From Faecalibacillus intestinalis (GTDB taxonomy: Bacteria > Bacillota_I > Bacilli_A > Erysipelotrichales > Coprobacillaceae): a stretch of 64,000 nt of DNA. Shown piece after piece: positions 20,613-29,113 of the stretch. The notes under the pieces are model-generated. The model saw nothing but the letters and a program-made list of their open reading frames with translations. It had not been told where the DNA came from and did no database searches. The position numbers were made by a program, and so were the translations under genes. The number at the start of each line of letters is the position of its first letter. The stretch's first letter is position 1. The stretch is taken from assembly GCF_003024685.1 (NCBI RefSeq), contig NZ_PYLQ01000007.1, forward strand, positions 1 through 64,000, given 5' to 3'.

Positions 20613-20633
20613 AGTATAACTTTCAGTTATACT
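20613..20633. promoter_or_regulatory. LysR-type operator upstream of the AKR operon
   Basis: The sequence AGTATAAC, five bases, then GTTATACT is a perfect dyad with 8-bp arms. A second copy with one changed base is present before the lysR gene (20967-20987). Two copies in front of divergent units fit control by the LysR regulator. Confidence 0.6.
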
Positions 20634-20636
20634 ATT

Positions 20637-20890
20637 TTATTTAAACTTAAATTCTCCATATAATAAGTTATGATCAGAAAAAGAAGTAATCTTTACATCT
20701 TGATTAACCTTTGAAAAATGAGATGAATAATAAATATCATCAAGTGAAGCAAAATCTCTAAAAGTCATATATTCTTTATTTTGATTAATACTTTCTATTC
20801 CTTCTATTTTAAAATCTTCACCATTTCATCTAAAGCAACTCTTGTATTTCCTTGAGGACGAGGACTACCATTAATAATAAGTACTTTCAT
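20637..20890 (-). pseudogene. fused remnants: FMN-reductase start and endonuclease/phosphatase-like end
   Basis: The first 28 codons from 20890 read MKVLIINGSPRPQGNTRVAL, the flavin-binding start of NADPH-dependent FMN reductases or iron-sulfur flavoproteins, and then stop. A different frame continues to 20637 as SLDDIYYSSHFSKV and ends FSDHNLLYGEFKFK, the look of the C terminus of endonuclease/exonuclease/phosphatase proteins. A deletion has evidently joined two unrelated genes. The stretch fills the gap between the AKR operon and lysR. Confidence 0.6.
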
Positions 20891-20966
20891 CTTATTTCTT
20901 TTTCCATTTCTTTACTATTATTTTAATCATTATTTATCCTATTGTACATGACTAAAAACAAATATC

Positions 20967-20987
20967 ACTATAACCAAAAGTTATACT
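20967..20987. promoter_or_regulatory. LysR-type operator upstream of the lysR gene
   Basis: ACTATAAC, five bases, then GTTATACT; identical in layout to the dyad at 20613-20633 with one mismatch. It lies just before a TATAAT at 20992-20997, as expected for autorepression. Confidence 0.6.
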
Positions 20988-21019
20988 GTGTTATAATACG
21001 GAAAAGGAGAAGTGATACA

Positions 21020-21907
21020 ATGATTGAATTCAACCAATTGAAACATCTTGTTGCTATAGCAAAAAATAAAACAATTTCTAAAGCAGCTGAAGAACTTCTT
21101 ATTTCCCAACCTGGTCTTACAAGATCTATGCAACGGTTAGAAGAAGATTTAGGTTTATCGTTATTTAATCGTAAGAAAAATAAAATAGAATTAAATGATA
21201 ATGGTTTACTAGCTGTTGAATTTGCGAAAAAGTTACTTGATGGTAGAGAAGAAATGATCAAAGAACTGACAAAACATAATCAAAATTATTTATCTTTTGC
21301 TAGCTGTGCACCTGCTCCTTTATGGGGAATTGAATATACTTTTCAAACAAATACAAATTCACAATTTGAAAGTTATCTTATTCAAGATGAGCAAACACTC
21401 ATTGATGGTTTAGAAAATGGAGACTATTCATTAATTGTATTAACACATCCTTTAGATAATAAAAACTATATTTGCCAAGAATTCTTAAATGAATCACTTT
21501 ACTTATCTGTGCCTCCGGCACATCCTTTAGCACCATTTAAAGAAATTTCATTTTCTGATTTAGATGGACAAAGTGTTCTTTTATTATCACATATTGGATT
21601 TTGGAATGAAGTATGTAAACAAATGATTCCTAAATCTCATTTGTTATTTCAAGATGATCCCTTTGTCTTTAATGAACTTACAAAGATGTCTGCTTTGCCT
21701 AATTTTAAAAGTAATATTACAATACAAAGAGACAATGAAGAAGATAATCGTATTTTAATACCAATCACAGATAAAGAGGCTCATGTTAACTACTATGCTA
21801 TTTATCCAAAAGACAAAAAACAATTCTATCAACCACTTCTTAAACAAATAAAAGATCTTGATTGGAAAAAAACAAAAGATTTACCTAAAGTATTCAATAA
21901 TCAATAA
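21020..21907 (+). CDS. LysR-family transcriptional regulator
   Basis: The protein starts MIEFNQLKHLVAIAKNKTIS with the LysR helix-turn-helix (SKAAEELLISQPGLTRSMQR) and a periplasmic-binding-like effector domain. The start at 21020 has an AAAGGAGA site 8 bases upstream; an upstream in-frame start would read through the operator. Length 295 residues, normal for the family. It diverges from three aldo/keto reductases, its probable targets. Confidence 0.9.
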   Translation: MIEFNQLKHLVAIAKNKTISKAAEELLISQPGLTRSMQRLEEDLGLSLFNRKKNKIELNDNGLLAVEFAKKLLDGREEMIKELTKHNQNYLSFASCAPAPLWGIEYTFQTNTNSQFESYLIQDEQTLIDGLENGDYSLIVLTHPLDNKNYICQEFLNESLYLSVPPAHPLAPFKEISFSDLDGQSVLLLSHIGFWNEVCKQMIPKSHLLFQDDPFVFNELTKMSALPNFKSNITIQRDNEEDNRILIPITDKEAHVNYYAIYPKDKKQFYQPLLKQIKDLDWKKTKDLPKVFNNQ

Positions 21908-21924
21908 TAAAATATTTTCTATCT

Positions 21925-21954
21925 AAAAAGCTGTTACATTTGTAGCAGCTTTTT
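21925..21954. terminator. bidirectional terminator between lysR and the phosphoesterase gene
   Basis: Arms AAAAAGCTG (21925-21933) and CAGCTTTTT (21946-21954) give T runs on both strands between two convergent genes. Confidence 0.8.
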
Positions 21955-22639
21955 AAAATTCAACAATTTCATTAAACATAAATATCATACAATCTATCTT
22001 TTTATCAGTATGAAAATGTCCACAATACCATTTCTTATAATCTAATCTTAATTCCAATTTATCTAAAAAAAATTCTGTACTATAATCTACTTTTAAAGGA
22101 TTAATACTTTTCATAAACACTTCTCGCGGAAGATATTTATAAGGACAAGTATGAGAAAGTACAACATCTATTTGTGGATTCTTTTCTACATACATTAAAA
22201 GTTTATCTTTTATTTCTTCACTAGGTTGTTCACTTGAATACCAATTATATCCCATTTGTAGACGATAGTTTTTATCAACACTATAAGCTCCACCAATAAC
22301 TAAAACACTTTGTTCATTAAATTGATACACTTCGCCATCTTTCGCAAATAATATATGAGGATATTCTTCTTCATAATATACAAGACCACCATGAAATATT
22401 TTTGTTTTATAGCCTTCTATATTTTCAGGACGTTCTTCATGATTACCATGAATACAAAAGAAAGTCATAGGATATTGTAAAAGACTATTTTTTAAATAAA
22501 TATCTTGTTCATTGGCGTAATAGTTAATACCTGCATCTCCTAAAACAATCATAAGATCATCTCTTGTTGTTTTATTTTTATAACAAAATGCATAAACTTC
22601 ACTAAAATCTCCATGCTTATCACCTGTTATATAAATCAT
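21953..22639 (-). CDS. calcineurin-like metallophosphoesterase
   Basis: This 228-residue protein has the metallophosphoesterase motifs in order: TGDKHGDF, LGDAGINYY, GNHEERP, SHTCPYK and GHFHTDK, giving the metal-binding Asp, Asn and His residues. The family hydrolyses phosphodiesters or monoesters of nucleotides or proteins; the substrate is unknown. It is the last gene of a three-gene unit with a WYL regulator 8 bases upstream. Confidence 0.85.
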   Translation of the reverse strand: MIYITGDKHGDFSEVYAFCYKNKTTRDDLMIVLGDAGINYYANEQDIYLKNSLLQYPMTFFCIHGNHEERPENIEGYKTKIFHGGLVYYEEEYPHILFAKDGEVYQFNEQSVLVIGGAYSVDKNYRLQMGYNWYSSEQPSEEIKDKLLMYVEKNPQIDVVLSHTCPYKYLPREVFMKSINPLKVDYSTEFFLDKLELRLDYKKWYCGHFHTDKKIDCMIFMFNEIVEF

Positions 22640-22647
22640 AATTTCTC

Positions 22648-23637
22648 CTATTGATATTGTTTTAATGTCTTTTCAATTCTTTCTTTCATATTTTCTTTTA
22701 ATGAATAGGGTTTAATAACTGTAATTTTATCTTGTAACATCATTAACCATCCTATTAATCCTTCATTAATTAAAACATCTTTTACTATTAAATGATAACG
22801 ATTTTCATAATCCTTTGTCACACGATTATCTTGTCCAAACTTATCTACCACTTCTTTAATAATCGATTGATCAAAACTAATCTCTAAATCTTCTTTTTCT
22901 CCGGAAATATACATATTAATTGGATTATCAATTTGTTCTACATCAAATTGTTCTCCTTCAAAATATTTACTTTTATGATTTCTTACAAGTCTCATACGAT
23001 CCAATCGATAAAGAGATAAACTATCTGGTCTTTTATCAAAATAACCAATCACATAATATTTAGAATTATTTTGAATGAGTTTATACGGAGAAATAATATA
23101 AAATTCTTTATTATCTTGATGATTACCATGGATATTTGATATTTCTACCAACCTATTTCTTTTTATTTCATAATTAACATACTTAAAATAAATATTTTTC
23201 TTTTCATTAATAGCTTTAATAATGGTTGTCATATTTAATAGCAAATCATAATTTCTTATATCATTTTGTCTAATTGTTTGATTTTGAATACGAGATAATT
23301 GTTTATTTGAACTTAATGTTTGTAATTTTGTAAGTAGTATATTTACTTCTTTTTGATCTAAATCATTATTATAAAGAATACTATCCCATAAATATTGTAT
23401 TTGTCCATCATTAAAGAATTCTTCATTTATTGTATAGCCTTTACGATGTTTAGTCTTAATGATTTCTTTTTGATAAATATACTTCGATAATTCATTAATA
23501 TTTTTTATAGCTTGATAAACCGTTTTAACATCAACTTTGATTCGATATTTTTCTTCAAGTTGCCCTTTTATTTCAATAGCAGGTATATAATCTAATGATT
23601 CTTTGATAATAAGATATGTGTAATAGAGTCTGTCCAT
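22648..23637 (-). CDS. WYL-domain transcriptional regulator
   Basis: The N terminus (residues 1-60) is a helix-turn-helix (IKGQLEEKYRIKVDVKTVYQ), and a WYL domain follows (NKEFYIISPYKLIQNNSKYYVIGYFD...LYRLDRM). WYL proteins sense nucleic-acid or nucleotide ligands and often control defence or DNA-damage genes. At 329 residues it is full length. It lies between an unknown gene and a metallophosphoesterase. Confidence 0.85.
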   Translation of the reverse strand: MDRLYYTYLIIKESLDYIPAIEIKGQLEEKYRIKVDVKTVYQAIKNINELSKYIYQKEIIKTKHRKGYTINEEFFNDGQIQYLWDSILYNNDLDQKEVNILLTKLQTLSSNKQLSRIQNQTIRQNDIRNYDLLLNMTTIIKAINEKKNIYFKYVNYEIKRNRLVEISNIHGNHQDNKEFYIISPYKLIQNNSKYYVIGYFDKRPDSLSLYRLDRMRLVRNHKSKYFEGEQFDVEQIDNPINMYISGEKEDLEISFDQSIIKEVVDKFGQDNRVTKDYENRYHLIVKDVLINEGLIGWLMMLQDKITVIKPYSLKENMKERIEKTLKQYQ

Positions 23638-23646
23638 AGTTTTCTC

Positions 23647-24279
23647 CTATCTTGCATAATTAAGTGAATATGTCTTGTCTTTATGATACAACATTTCATA
23701 ACGATATGGTGAATAATTATAAAGAGATTTTTCAAAGCGTTTAAAGGCTTCATCAAGTGTTACAAATGGTAAATGAAAATAAGCTTGTTTATATTGTTTT
23801 TCTAATAAAAGAATAAGACTTGCTTGATAATGCATTTGTTCATCACTCATCATTTTATAATGTGTCATACCTAAAATGACTTGATTGAGTTGATTCATTT
23901 TAAATGTAAGCAAATGCCTTACTAGACAATAAATTTCTATATTAAAATCACTATGATCTAAAATATAATAAAATAAATTATATTTATATTCGACTAATGG
24001 TTTAAAATGTTGATTGATTAATAAATTCATCATGACTAAATGATATTCCATTTCATTATAAGATAAGCAACAATCAATATATCTTTTAATATTTGAAAAA
24101 AGCCATAATTGAATATCTTTTCTTTTATTTAATTTTCTTTTTAATTGAAAAACATCAATACACGTATTCATTAAATCATAAATATCTTGTTGATAAATTC
24201 CGGTACTATGAATTAATAAATATGTTTTTACCTCCATAATTGATACATCTGTCATTTGTTCATAACTTTTAACTACCAT
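23647..24279 (-). CDS. hypothetical protein in the WYL operon
   Basis: I do not recognise this protein of 210 residues. It looks helical and soluble, with aromatic-rich segments (LFYYILDHSDFNIEIYCLVRH) and no membrane segment or signal. The ATG at 24279 was preferred to one three codons upstream because the AAGGGG site then has normal spacing. It is first in the unit with the WYL regulator (9 bases downstream) and the phosphoesterase. Confidence 0.6.
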   Translation of the reverse strand: MVVKSYEQMTDVSIMEVKTYLLIHSTGIYQQDIYDLMNTCIDVFQLKRKLNKRKDIQLWLFSNIKRYIDCCLSYNEMEYHLVMMNLLINQHFKPLVEYKYNLFYYILDHSDFNIEIYCLVRHLLTFKMNQLNQVILGMTHYKMMSDEQMHYQASLILLLEKQYKQAYFHLPFVTLDEAFKRFEKSLYNYSPYRYEMLYHKDKTYSLNYAR

Positions 24280-24355
24280 TAAAATCATCCCCTTTTCTTT
24301 ATCTATATTATAGGGAGATGATGATTTTTATGATTAATTTGTATCTGTTTTAAAA

Positions 24356-24381
24356 CCAAAAAAAAGGAGTTAAATAACTCC
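24356..24381 (-). terminator. intrinsic terminator of the aminotransferase operon
   Basis: The stem GGAGTTA/TAACTCC (24366-24381) is followed on the minus strand by a long T run. Confidence 0.8.
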
Positions 24382-25539
24382 CTTATTTTCTAAGAATTTT
24401 CTAATTTTCTTTGTTGCTGCTTTAAGTTCTTCTAAACTATAAGCATAAGAAACACGAATATATCCTTCTCCTGCTTCACCAAAAGCACTTCCTGGCACAC
24501 AGGCTACTAACTGATCATTTAATAATTCTTCACAGAATTGTTCTGATGTAAGCCCTGTTGATTTAATACATGGGAAAACATAGAAAGCACCTTGTGGTGT
24601 AAATGTTTTAAGTCCCATTTCATTAAATGTTTTGACTAAGAAGTTTCTTCTTGCAAGATAAGCTTGTCGCATTTTTTCAATTTCTTCATCACAATGTCTC
24701 ATCGCTTCAATGGCTCCATATTGAGCACAAGTTGGAGCTGACATAATGACATATTGATGAATTTTTTTCATCATTTTAACTAGATATTCATTCGCAAGAA
24801 CATAACCTAAACGCCATCCTGTCATCGCATAAGCTTTAGAAAAACCACTGACAAGAATAACTTGATCTTTGATTTCATCAAAAGATGCAATTGAACAGAA
24901 TTTATGTTCATAAGAAAGTTCTGCATAGATTTCATCAGTTATGATCATAATTCCTGATTCTTTAAAGATAGGCACCAATTTTTCATAGTCTTCTTTTGTC
25001 ATAAATCCACCTGTTGGATTACTTGGATAGTTTAAAAGAATGGCCTTTGTTTTTTCATTGATAGCTTCTTTTAAAAGTTCAGGTGTTAATTTAAATTCAT
25101 TTTCTTCTGTTAAAGTAATGTTTCTTACCACTCCACCAGCAAGTGCAACACCCGGTGTATAAGCAACATAACTTGGTTGTAATAAAATGACTTCATCACC
25201 TGGATTAATAATTGTTCTAAAGGCTAAATCGATTCCTTCAGATCCCCCAACAGTGACAATACATTGTTCTGGTTTATAATCTAAATTAAATCTTCTTTTT
25301 TGATATTTACAAATTTCTTTTCTTAATTCTAATAATCCTTGATTTGCTGTATAGAATGTTTTTCCTTTTTCAATTGAATAGATTGCAGCTTCTCTAATTG
25401 TCCAAGGGGTTGCAAAATCAGGTTCACCTACCCCTAAAGAAATAACACCTTCCATTTGATTAGCTAAATCAAAAAATTTACGAATTCCACTAGGTGGAAT
25501 ATCTTTTACAACAGGATTAACAATTTTTTCAAAATCCAT
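24370..25539 (-). CDS. class I/II pyridoxal-phosphate aminotransferase
   Basis: This 389-residue enzyme shows the PLP lysine motif SGFSKAYAMTGWRLGY (Lys in SK), the substrate-binding NYPSNPTGG and the C-terminal arginine motif YIRVSYA. It belongs to the AspC/PatA-like group transferring amino groups between amino acids and 2-oxo acids; aromatic and branched substrates are common in this group. It overlaps by one base with the upstream Lrp-type gene. Confidence 0.9.
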   Translation of the reverse strand: MDFEKIVNPVVKDIPPSGIRKFFDLANQMEGVISLGVGEPDFATPWTIREAAIYSIEKGKTFYTANQGLLELRKEICKYQKRRFNLDYKPEQCIVTVGGSEGIDLAFRTIINPGDEVILLQPSYVAYTPGVALAGGVVRNITLTEENEFKLTPELLKEAINEKTKAILLNYPSNPTGGFMTKEDYEKLVPIFKESGIMIITDEIYAELSYEHKFCSIASFDEIKDQVILVSGFSKAYAMTGWRLGYVLANEYLVKMMKKIHQYVIMSAPTCAQYGAIEAMRHCDEEIEKMRQAYLARRNFLVKTFNEMGLKTFTPQGAFYVFPCIKSTGLTSEQFCEELLNDQLVACVPGSAFGEAGEGYIRVSYAYSLEELKAATKKIRKFLENKGVI

Positions 25540-26030
25540 TATGGAGTTACCAATAATCTTTCTGCTGCATCTTTATTATCATCCTCAACAAGTTTACCCA
25601 TGTTTTTATATTGTTTTAAAACATACATTGTGGCTGTTCTTTCAATACCTTCAATAACCGCTAAACGACTATTAACAAATTTAGCAACCTCAACCATTGT
25701 TTTTCCTTTAACAATTAATAAAAATTCATAATTACCCGCTAATAAATACATTGTATCTACTTCTGGGAAATTATAGATTTTTTTCGCAATACGATCGTAT
25801 CCATAATCTCTTTCAGGTTTCGCATTAACTTGAATTACAGCTGTACACACATCGTGATTTGTTTTATCCCAATTGATCAAAGTATGATAACCATAGATTG
25901 TTTTATTTTTTTCTAAATCTTTAATTGTCTTATCAACATTTTCTTTTGTTTCGTTTAAGGCGGCCGCAAGATCAACGACTTCCATTTTCGCGTTGTTTTC
26001 AATTAATGATAAAAGTAAATTTTCATCCAT
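25539..26030 (-). CDS. Lrp/AsnC-family regulator
   Basis: This 163-residue protein has an N-terminal helix-turn-helix (AKMEVVDLAAALNETKENVD) and a C-terminal RAM-type ligand domain (VCTAVIQVNAKPE, MYLLAGNYEFLLIVKG). Lrp proteins sense amino acids. Its stop codon overlaps the aminotransferase start, so it probably controls that gene. Confidence 0.87.
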   Translation of the reverse strand: MDENLLLSLIENNAKMEVVDLAAALNETKENVDKTIKDLEKNKTIYGYHTLINWDKTNHDVCTAVIQVNAKPERDYGYDRIAKKIYNFPEVDTMYLLAGNYEFLLIVKGKTMVEVAKFVNSRLAVIEGIERTATMYVLKQYKNMGKLVEDDNKDAAERLLVTP

Positions 26031-26120
26031 ATCCTCTTCCTCCTTATTATGACTCTAATTATATACTAATTTAGAGGTAAGGTAAATTGAATTTTTATTA
26101 GAAATAAGAGGAGTTGTTGC

Positions 26121-26149
26121 TTGTCTAGATAAGTAAAGTGTTCTATAAT
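26121..26149 (+). promoter_or_regulatory. promoter of nagA
   Basis: TTGTCT (26121-26126), a 17-base spacer and TATAAT (26144-26149), 18 bases before the nagA start codon. Confidence 0.65.
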
Positions 26150-26166
26150 AAATATGAGGTGAAATT

Positions 26167-27306
26167 ATGATTATACAAAGTAAAAAAGTCTGGATTGCGG
26201 ATCAATTCACGCCAGCACAATTAGAATTAGAAGATGGAATTATTAAAGAAATATATCCTTACAATGAAAAAGAAGTTACGAAAGATTATGGAGATTTAAG
26301 AATTCTTCCTGGCTTTATTGATATTCATTGCCATGGAGCTTATGGTTTTGATACAAATGATGCTGATCCTGAAGGATTAAGAAAATGGGCAAAAGGAATC
26401 GTTGATGAAGGAGTTACTTCTTTCCTTGCAACAACTCTTACTCAAAGTGAAGAAGTTCTTACAAATGCGGTAAGTAATGTCGCAAAAGTTGTGGAAGAAG
26501 GTTATGAAGGTGCTGAAATCTTAGGAATTCATTTTGAAGGTCCTTATTTAAATAAAGCACATAAAGGTGCTCAACCTGAAGAATACTGTGTTAAACCTGA
26601 TATTGAACAATTTAAAAGATATCAAAAAGCTGCTCATGGTTTAATTAAATATATTACTATGGCTGTTGAAAATGATGAAGATTACGCTCTTACAAAATAT
26701 TGTAGTCAAAATAATGTGGTCGTAAGTATTGGACATTCAAATGCAACTTATGAACAAGCTGTTCAAGCATACGCTCATGGAGCAAGAAGTATGACTCATG
26801 TTTATAATGCAATGACACCATTTACGCATCGTGCAAATGGTCTTGTTGGTGGTGCTTTACGTATTAGAAATATGTATGGAGAAATTATTTGTGATGGAAA
26901 TCATTCTACTCTTGCCGCTTTAAATAATTTCTTTACTTCAAAAGGTCCTGATTATAGTATTATGATTACTGATTCATTAATGTGTAAAGGATTCCCTGTA
27001 GGTACTAAATTTGATTTTGGTGGGCAAGAAGTTGTCATTTATCCAGATGGTAGTGCACACTTAGTAGAAGCTGGTAACTTAGCAGGATCTACTTTAAATG
27101 TAAACAAAGGATTAAAAATCTTAATTGAAGATGCATTAGTTCCTGTTAATTACGCGATCAATGCATGTACATCAAACCCAGCAAGATGTTTACATGTTGC
27201 TGATCGTAAAGGAACAATTGGCGTTGGTTATGATGCTGATCTTGTTGTTTTAGATAGAGATTATGAAGTTGTACAAACTTATTGTAAAGGCGTTGGGCAA
27301 AAATAA
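26167..27306 (+). CDS. nagA: N-acetylglucosamine-6-phosphate deacetylase
   Basis: This 379-residue amidohydrolase removes the acetyl group from GlcNAc 6-phosphate, linking amino-sugar and cell-wall recycling to glycolysis. The metal-binding HxH is in DIHCHGAYG (His54, His56). HFEGPYLNKAHKGAQ, SIGHSNATYEQA, HVYNAM and MITDS follow, as in NagA. The ribosome site is AGGTG, and a terminator follows. No nagB gene is present in this window. Confidence 0.95.
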   Translation: MIIQSKKVWIADQFTPAQLELEDGIIKEIYPYNEKEVTKDYGDLRILPGFIDIHCHGAYGFDTNDADPEGLRKWAKGIVDEGVTSFLATTLTQSEEVLTNAVSNVAKVVEEGYEGAEILGIHFEGPYLNKAHKGAQPEEYCVKPDIEQFKRYQKAAHGLIKYITMAVENDEDYALTKYCSQNNVVVSIGHSNATYEQAVQAYAHGARSMTHVYNAMTPFTHRANGLVGGALRIRNMYGEIICDGNHSTLAALNNFFTSKGPDYSIMITDSLMCKGFPVGTKFDFGGQEVVIYPDGSAHLVEAGNLAGSTLNVNKGLKILIEDALVPVNYAINACTSNPARCLHVADRKGTIGVGYDADLVVLDRDYEVVQTYCKGVGQK

Positions 27307-27312
27307 GATTTT

Positions 27313-27340
27313 GAGATGCTTCATGCATCTCTTTTTTTTT
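27313..27340 (+). terminator. intrinsic terminator of nagA
   Basis: The stem GAGATGC/GCATCTC (27313-27331) is followed by nine or more T residues. Confidence 0.85.
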
Positions 27341-27402
27341 CTTATATAGAAAGCTTTTTATAGTCATTTTATGGTACAATTGTTTCAAAAGGAGGCGATT
27401 TT

Positions 27403-28425
27403 GTGTATCGTTTTTATGTATCAAGTTACGCTAAAGGAAAAGAAAAAGGTCTTTATGTATGTACTTTAGATGAAACTAAAAATGAACTTCATTTAAATAA
27501 ACATATTCCTACCGAAGATTTTCCTTCTTATGTTATTAAAAAAGATGATTATCTTTATGTATCTTTAAAAGATGCACGTGTTGGTGAAGGAGGAGGTGTC
27601 GCAAGTTATCATATTGAAGAAGATGATTTAAAACAACTTTCTTTTTATAATTCCCATGGTCGTTCTTATACTCATTTATGTTTAAGTCCTGATCAAAAAT
27701 ATTTATTTACAGCCAATTATCACGTTGGAGCAACAGCTGCTTTCCCATTAAAGGATCATAAAATTGGAGATAAACTTTCAGTTGTTCACCATCATGGTTC
27801 AGGAATTGATTTACTTAAAAGACAAACAAGTCCTCATGCTCATTATGTAGGAATTACTCCTGATCATAAATATCTTTATAGTGTTGACCTAGGTGCTGAT
27901 AAAATTGTTATGTATGAATTTATTAATGAAAAATTACAAGAAACATCATTAAGTCAATCTGTGATTCCTGGTAGTGGGCCTCGTCATATGATTTTTTCTC
28001 ATGATGGTAAATATTGTTATCTCGTCAATGAAATTAGTAACAGTATTATGGTTTATCAATATCATGATGGACACTTTACTTTGATTCAAGTTATTCATTG
28101 TGTACCTCGTCATTTTCATGGCTTTTCAAGTGCTGCTGCTATTCATATGACATCAAGTGGTAAACATATTATTGTTTCCAATCGTGGACATGATAGTATT
28201 GTCCTTTATCGCGTTAATCAAGAAACAGGAAAAATCACTTTACTTTATATGGTGCATACAGGAAAAGGACCTCGTGATTTTAATATTATTGATGATCGTT
28301 ATATTGTTGTTGCAAGTCAAGAAGAAGATTGTTTAGAGCTTTATACATTTGATGAAGAAAAAGAAGAAATTAAGCCTACAGGAAATACTTTAGATATTAT
28401 TCAACCTGTTTGTGTAGCTTTATAA
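27403..28425 (+). CDS. lactonase family beta-propeller protein (6-phosphogluconolactonase-like)
   Basis: This 340-residue protein is of the YkgB/lactonase_7 type. It shows repeated propeller blades (SPDQKYLFTANYHVG, TPDHKYLYSVDLGADKIVMY, SHDGKYCYLVNEISNSIMVY) and the motif GPRHMIF. Members hydrolyse 6-phosphogluconolactone or related lactones. The start is GTG with an AGGAGG site 6 bases upstream. It leads a three-gene run with an AIM24 protein and a HAD phosphatase. Confidence 0.88.
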   Translation: MYRFYVSSYAKGKEKGLYVCTLDETKNELHLNKHIPTEDFPSYVIKKDDYLYVSLKDARVGEGGGVASYHIEEDDLKQLSFYNSHGRSYTHLCLSPDQKYLFTANYHVGATAAFPLKDHKIGDKLSVVHHHGSGIDLLKRQTSPHAHYVGITPDHKYLYSVDLGADKIVMYEFINEKLQETSLSQSVIPGSGPRHMIFSHDGKYCYLVNEISNSIMVYQYHDGHFTLIQVIHCVPRHFHGFSSAAAIHMTSSGKHIIVSNRGHDSIVLYRVNQETGKITLLYMVHTGKGPRDFNIIDDRYIVVASQEEDCLELYTFDEEKEEIKPTGNTLDIIQPVCVAL

Positions 28426-28438
28426 AAGGAGAAAGATT

Positions 28439-29113
28439 ATGAAATACGAAATTGTTGGAGATACTCTCCCTGTTGTTATTTGTCACTTAAATAAAGGTGA
28501 AAAAATGATTAGTGATAGTGGTGCTATGGCTTGGATGGATCCATGTATGAAAATGGAAACAAACGGTGGTGGTGCTGGTAAAATCATCGGTAGAATGTTT
28601 TCTGGTGAAACTTTATTTAGAAATAGTTATACGGCAAATGAAGATGGTTTGATTGCCTTTGCCTCAAGTTTCCCTGGAAAAATTGTCGCTATTGATGTAG
28701 ATTCTGGAAAAGAAGTCATCATTCAAAAATCTGCTTTTCTAGCTAGTGAAGAAAATGTAGAAACATCGGTTTTCTTTAATAAGAAATTTTCTTCTGGTAT
28801 ATTTGGTGGTGAAGGTTTTATTTTAACAAAGGTTTCAGGACATGGAACATGTTTTATTGAAATTGATGGAAGTACCGTAGAATATAATTTACTACCAGGT
28901 CAACAAATGGTTATTGATACCGGTTATCTTGCAATGATGGATGCTACTTGTAAAATGGATATCCAATCAGTTCCTGGTTTAAAAAATAAATTTTTAGGAG
29001 GAGAGGGATTATTTAATACCGTGGTTACTGGTCCTGGTAAAATTGTGGTTCAAACAATGCCTATTTCAGCAGTAGCAAATTCACTTGCAAAATTTTTCCC
29101 TCAAGGTAAATAA
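28439..29113 (+). CDS. AIM24 / TIGR00266-family protein
   Basis: This 224-residue glycine-rich beta-sheet protein has internal repeats of the AIM24 fold: KMISDSGAMAWMDPCMKMET, then GKIIGRMFSGETLF and a second set QQMVIDTGYLAMMDATCKMD and LKNKFLGGEGLF. The bacterial role of this widespread family is not established. The gene starts 13 bases after the lactonase and its stop codon shares bases with the HAD start codon (TAATG). Confidence 0.85.
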   Translation: MKYEIVGDTLPVVICHLNKGEKMISDSGAMAWMDPCMKMETNGGGAGKIIGRMFSGETLFRNSYTANEDGLIAFASSFPGKIVAIDVDSGKEVIIQKSAFLASEENVETSVFFNKKFSSGIFGGEGFILTKVSGHGTCFIEIDGSTVEYNLLPGQQMVIDTGYLAMMDATCKMDIQSVPGLKNKFLGGEGLFNTVVTGPGKIVVQTMPISAVANSLAKFFPQGK

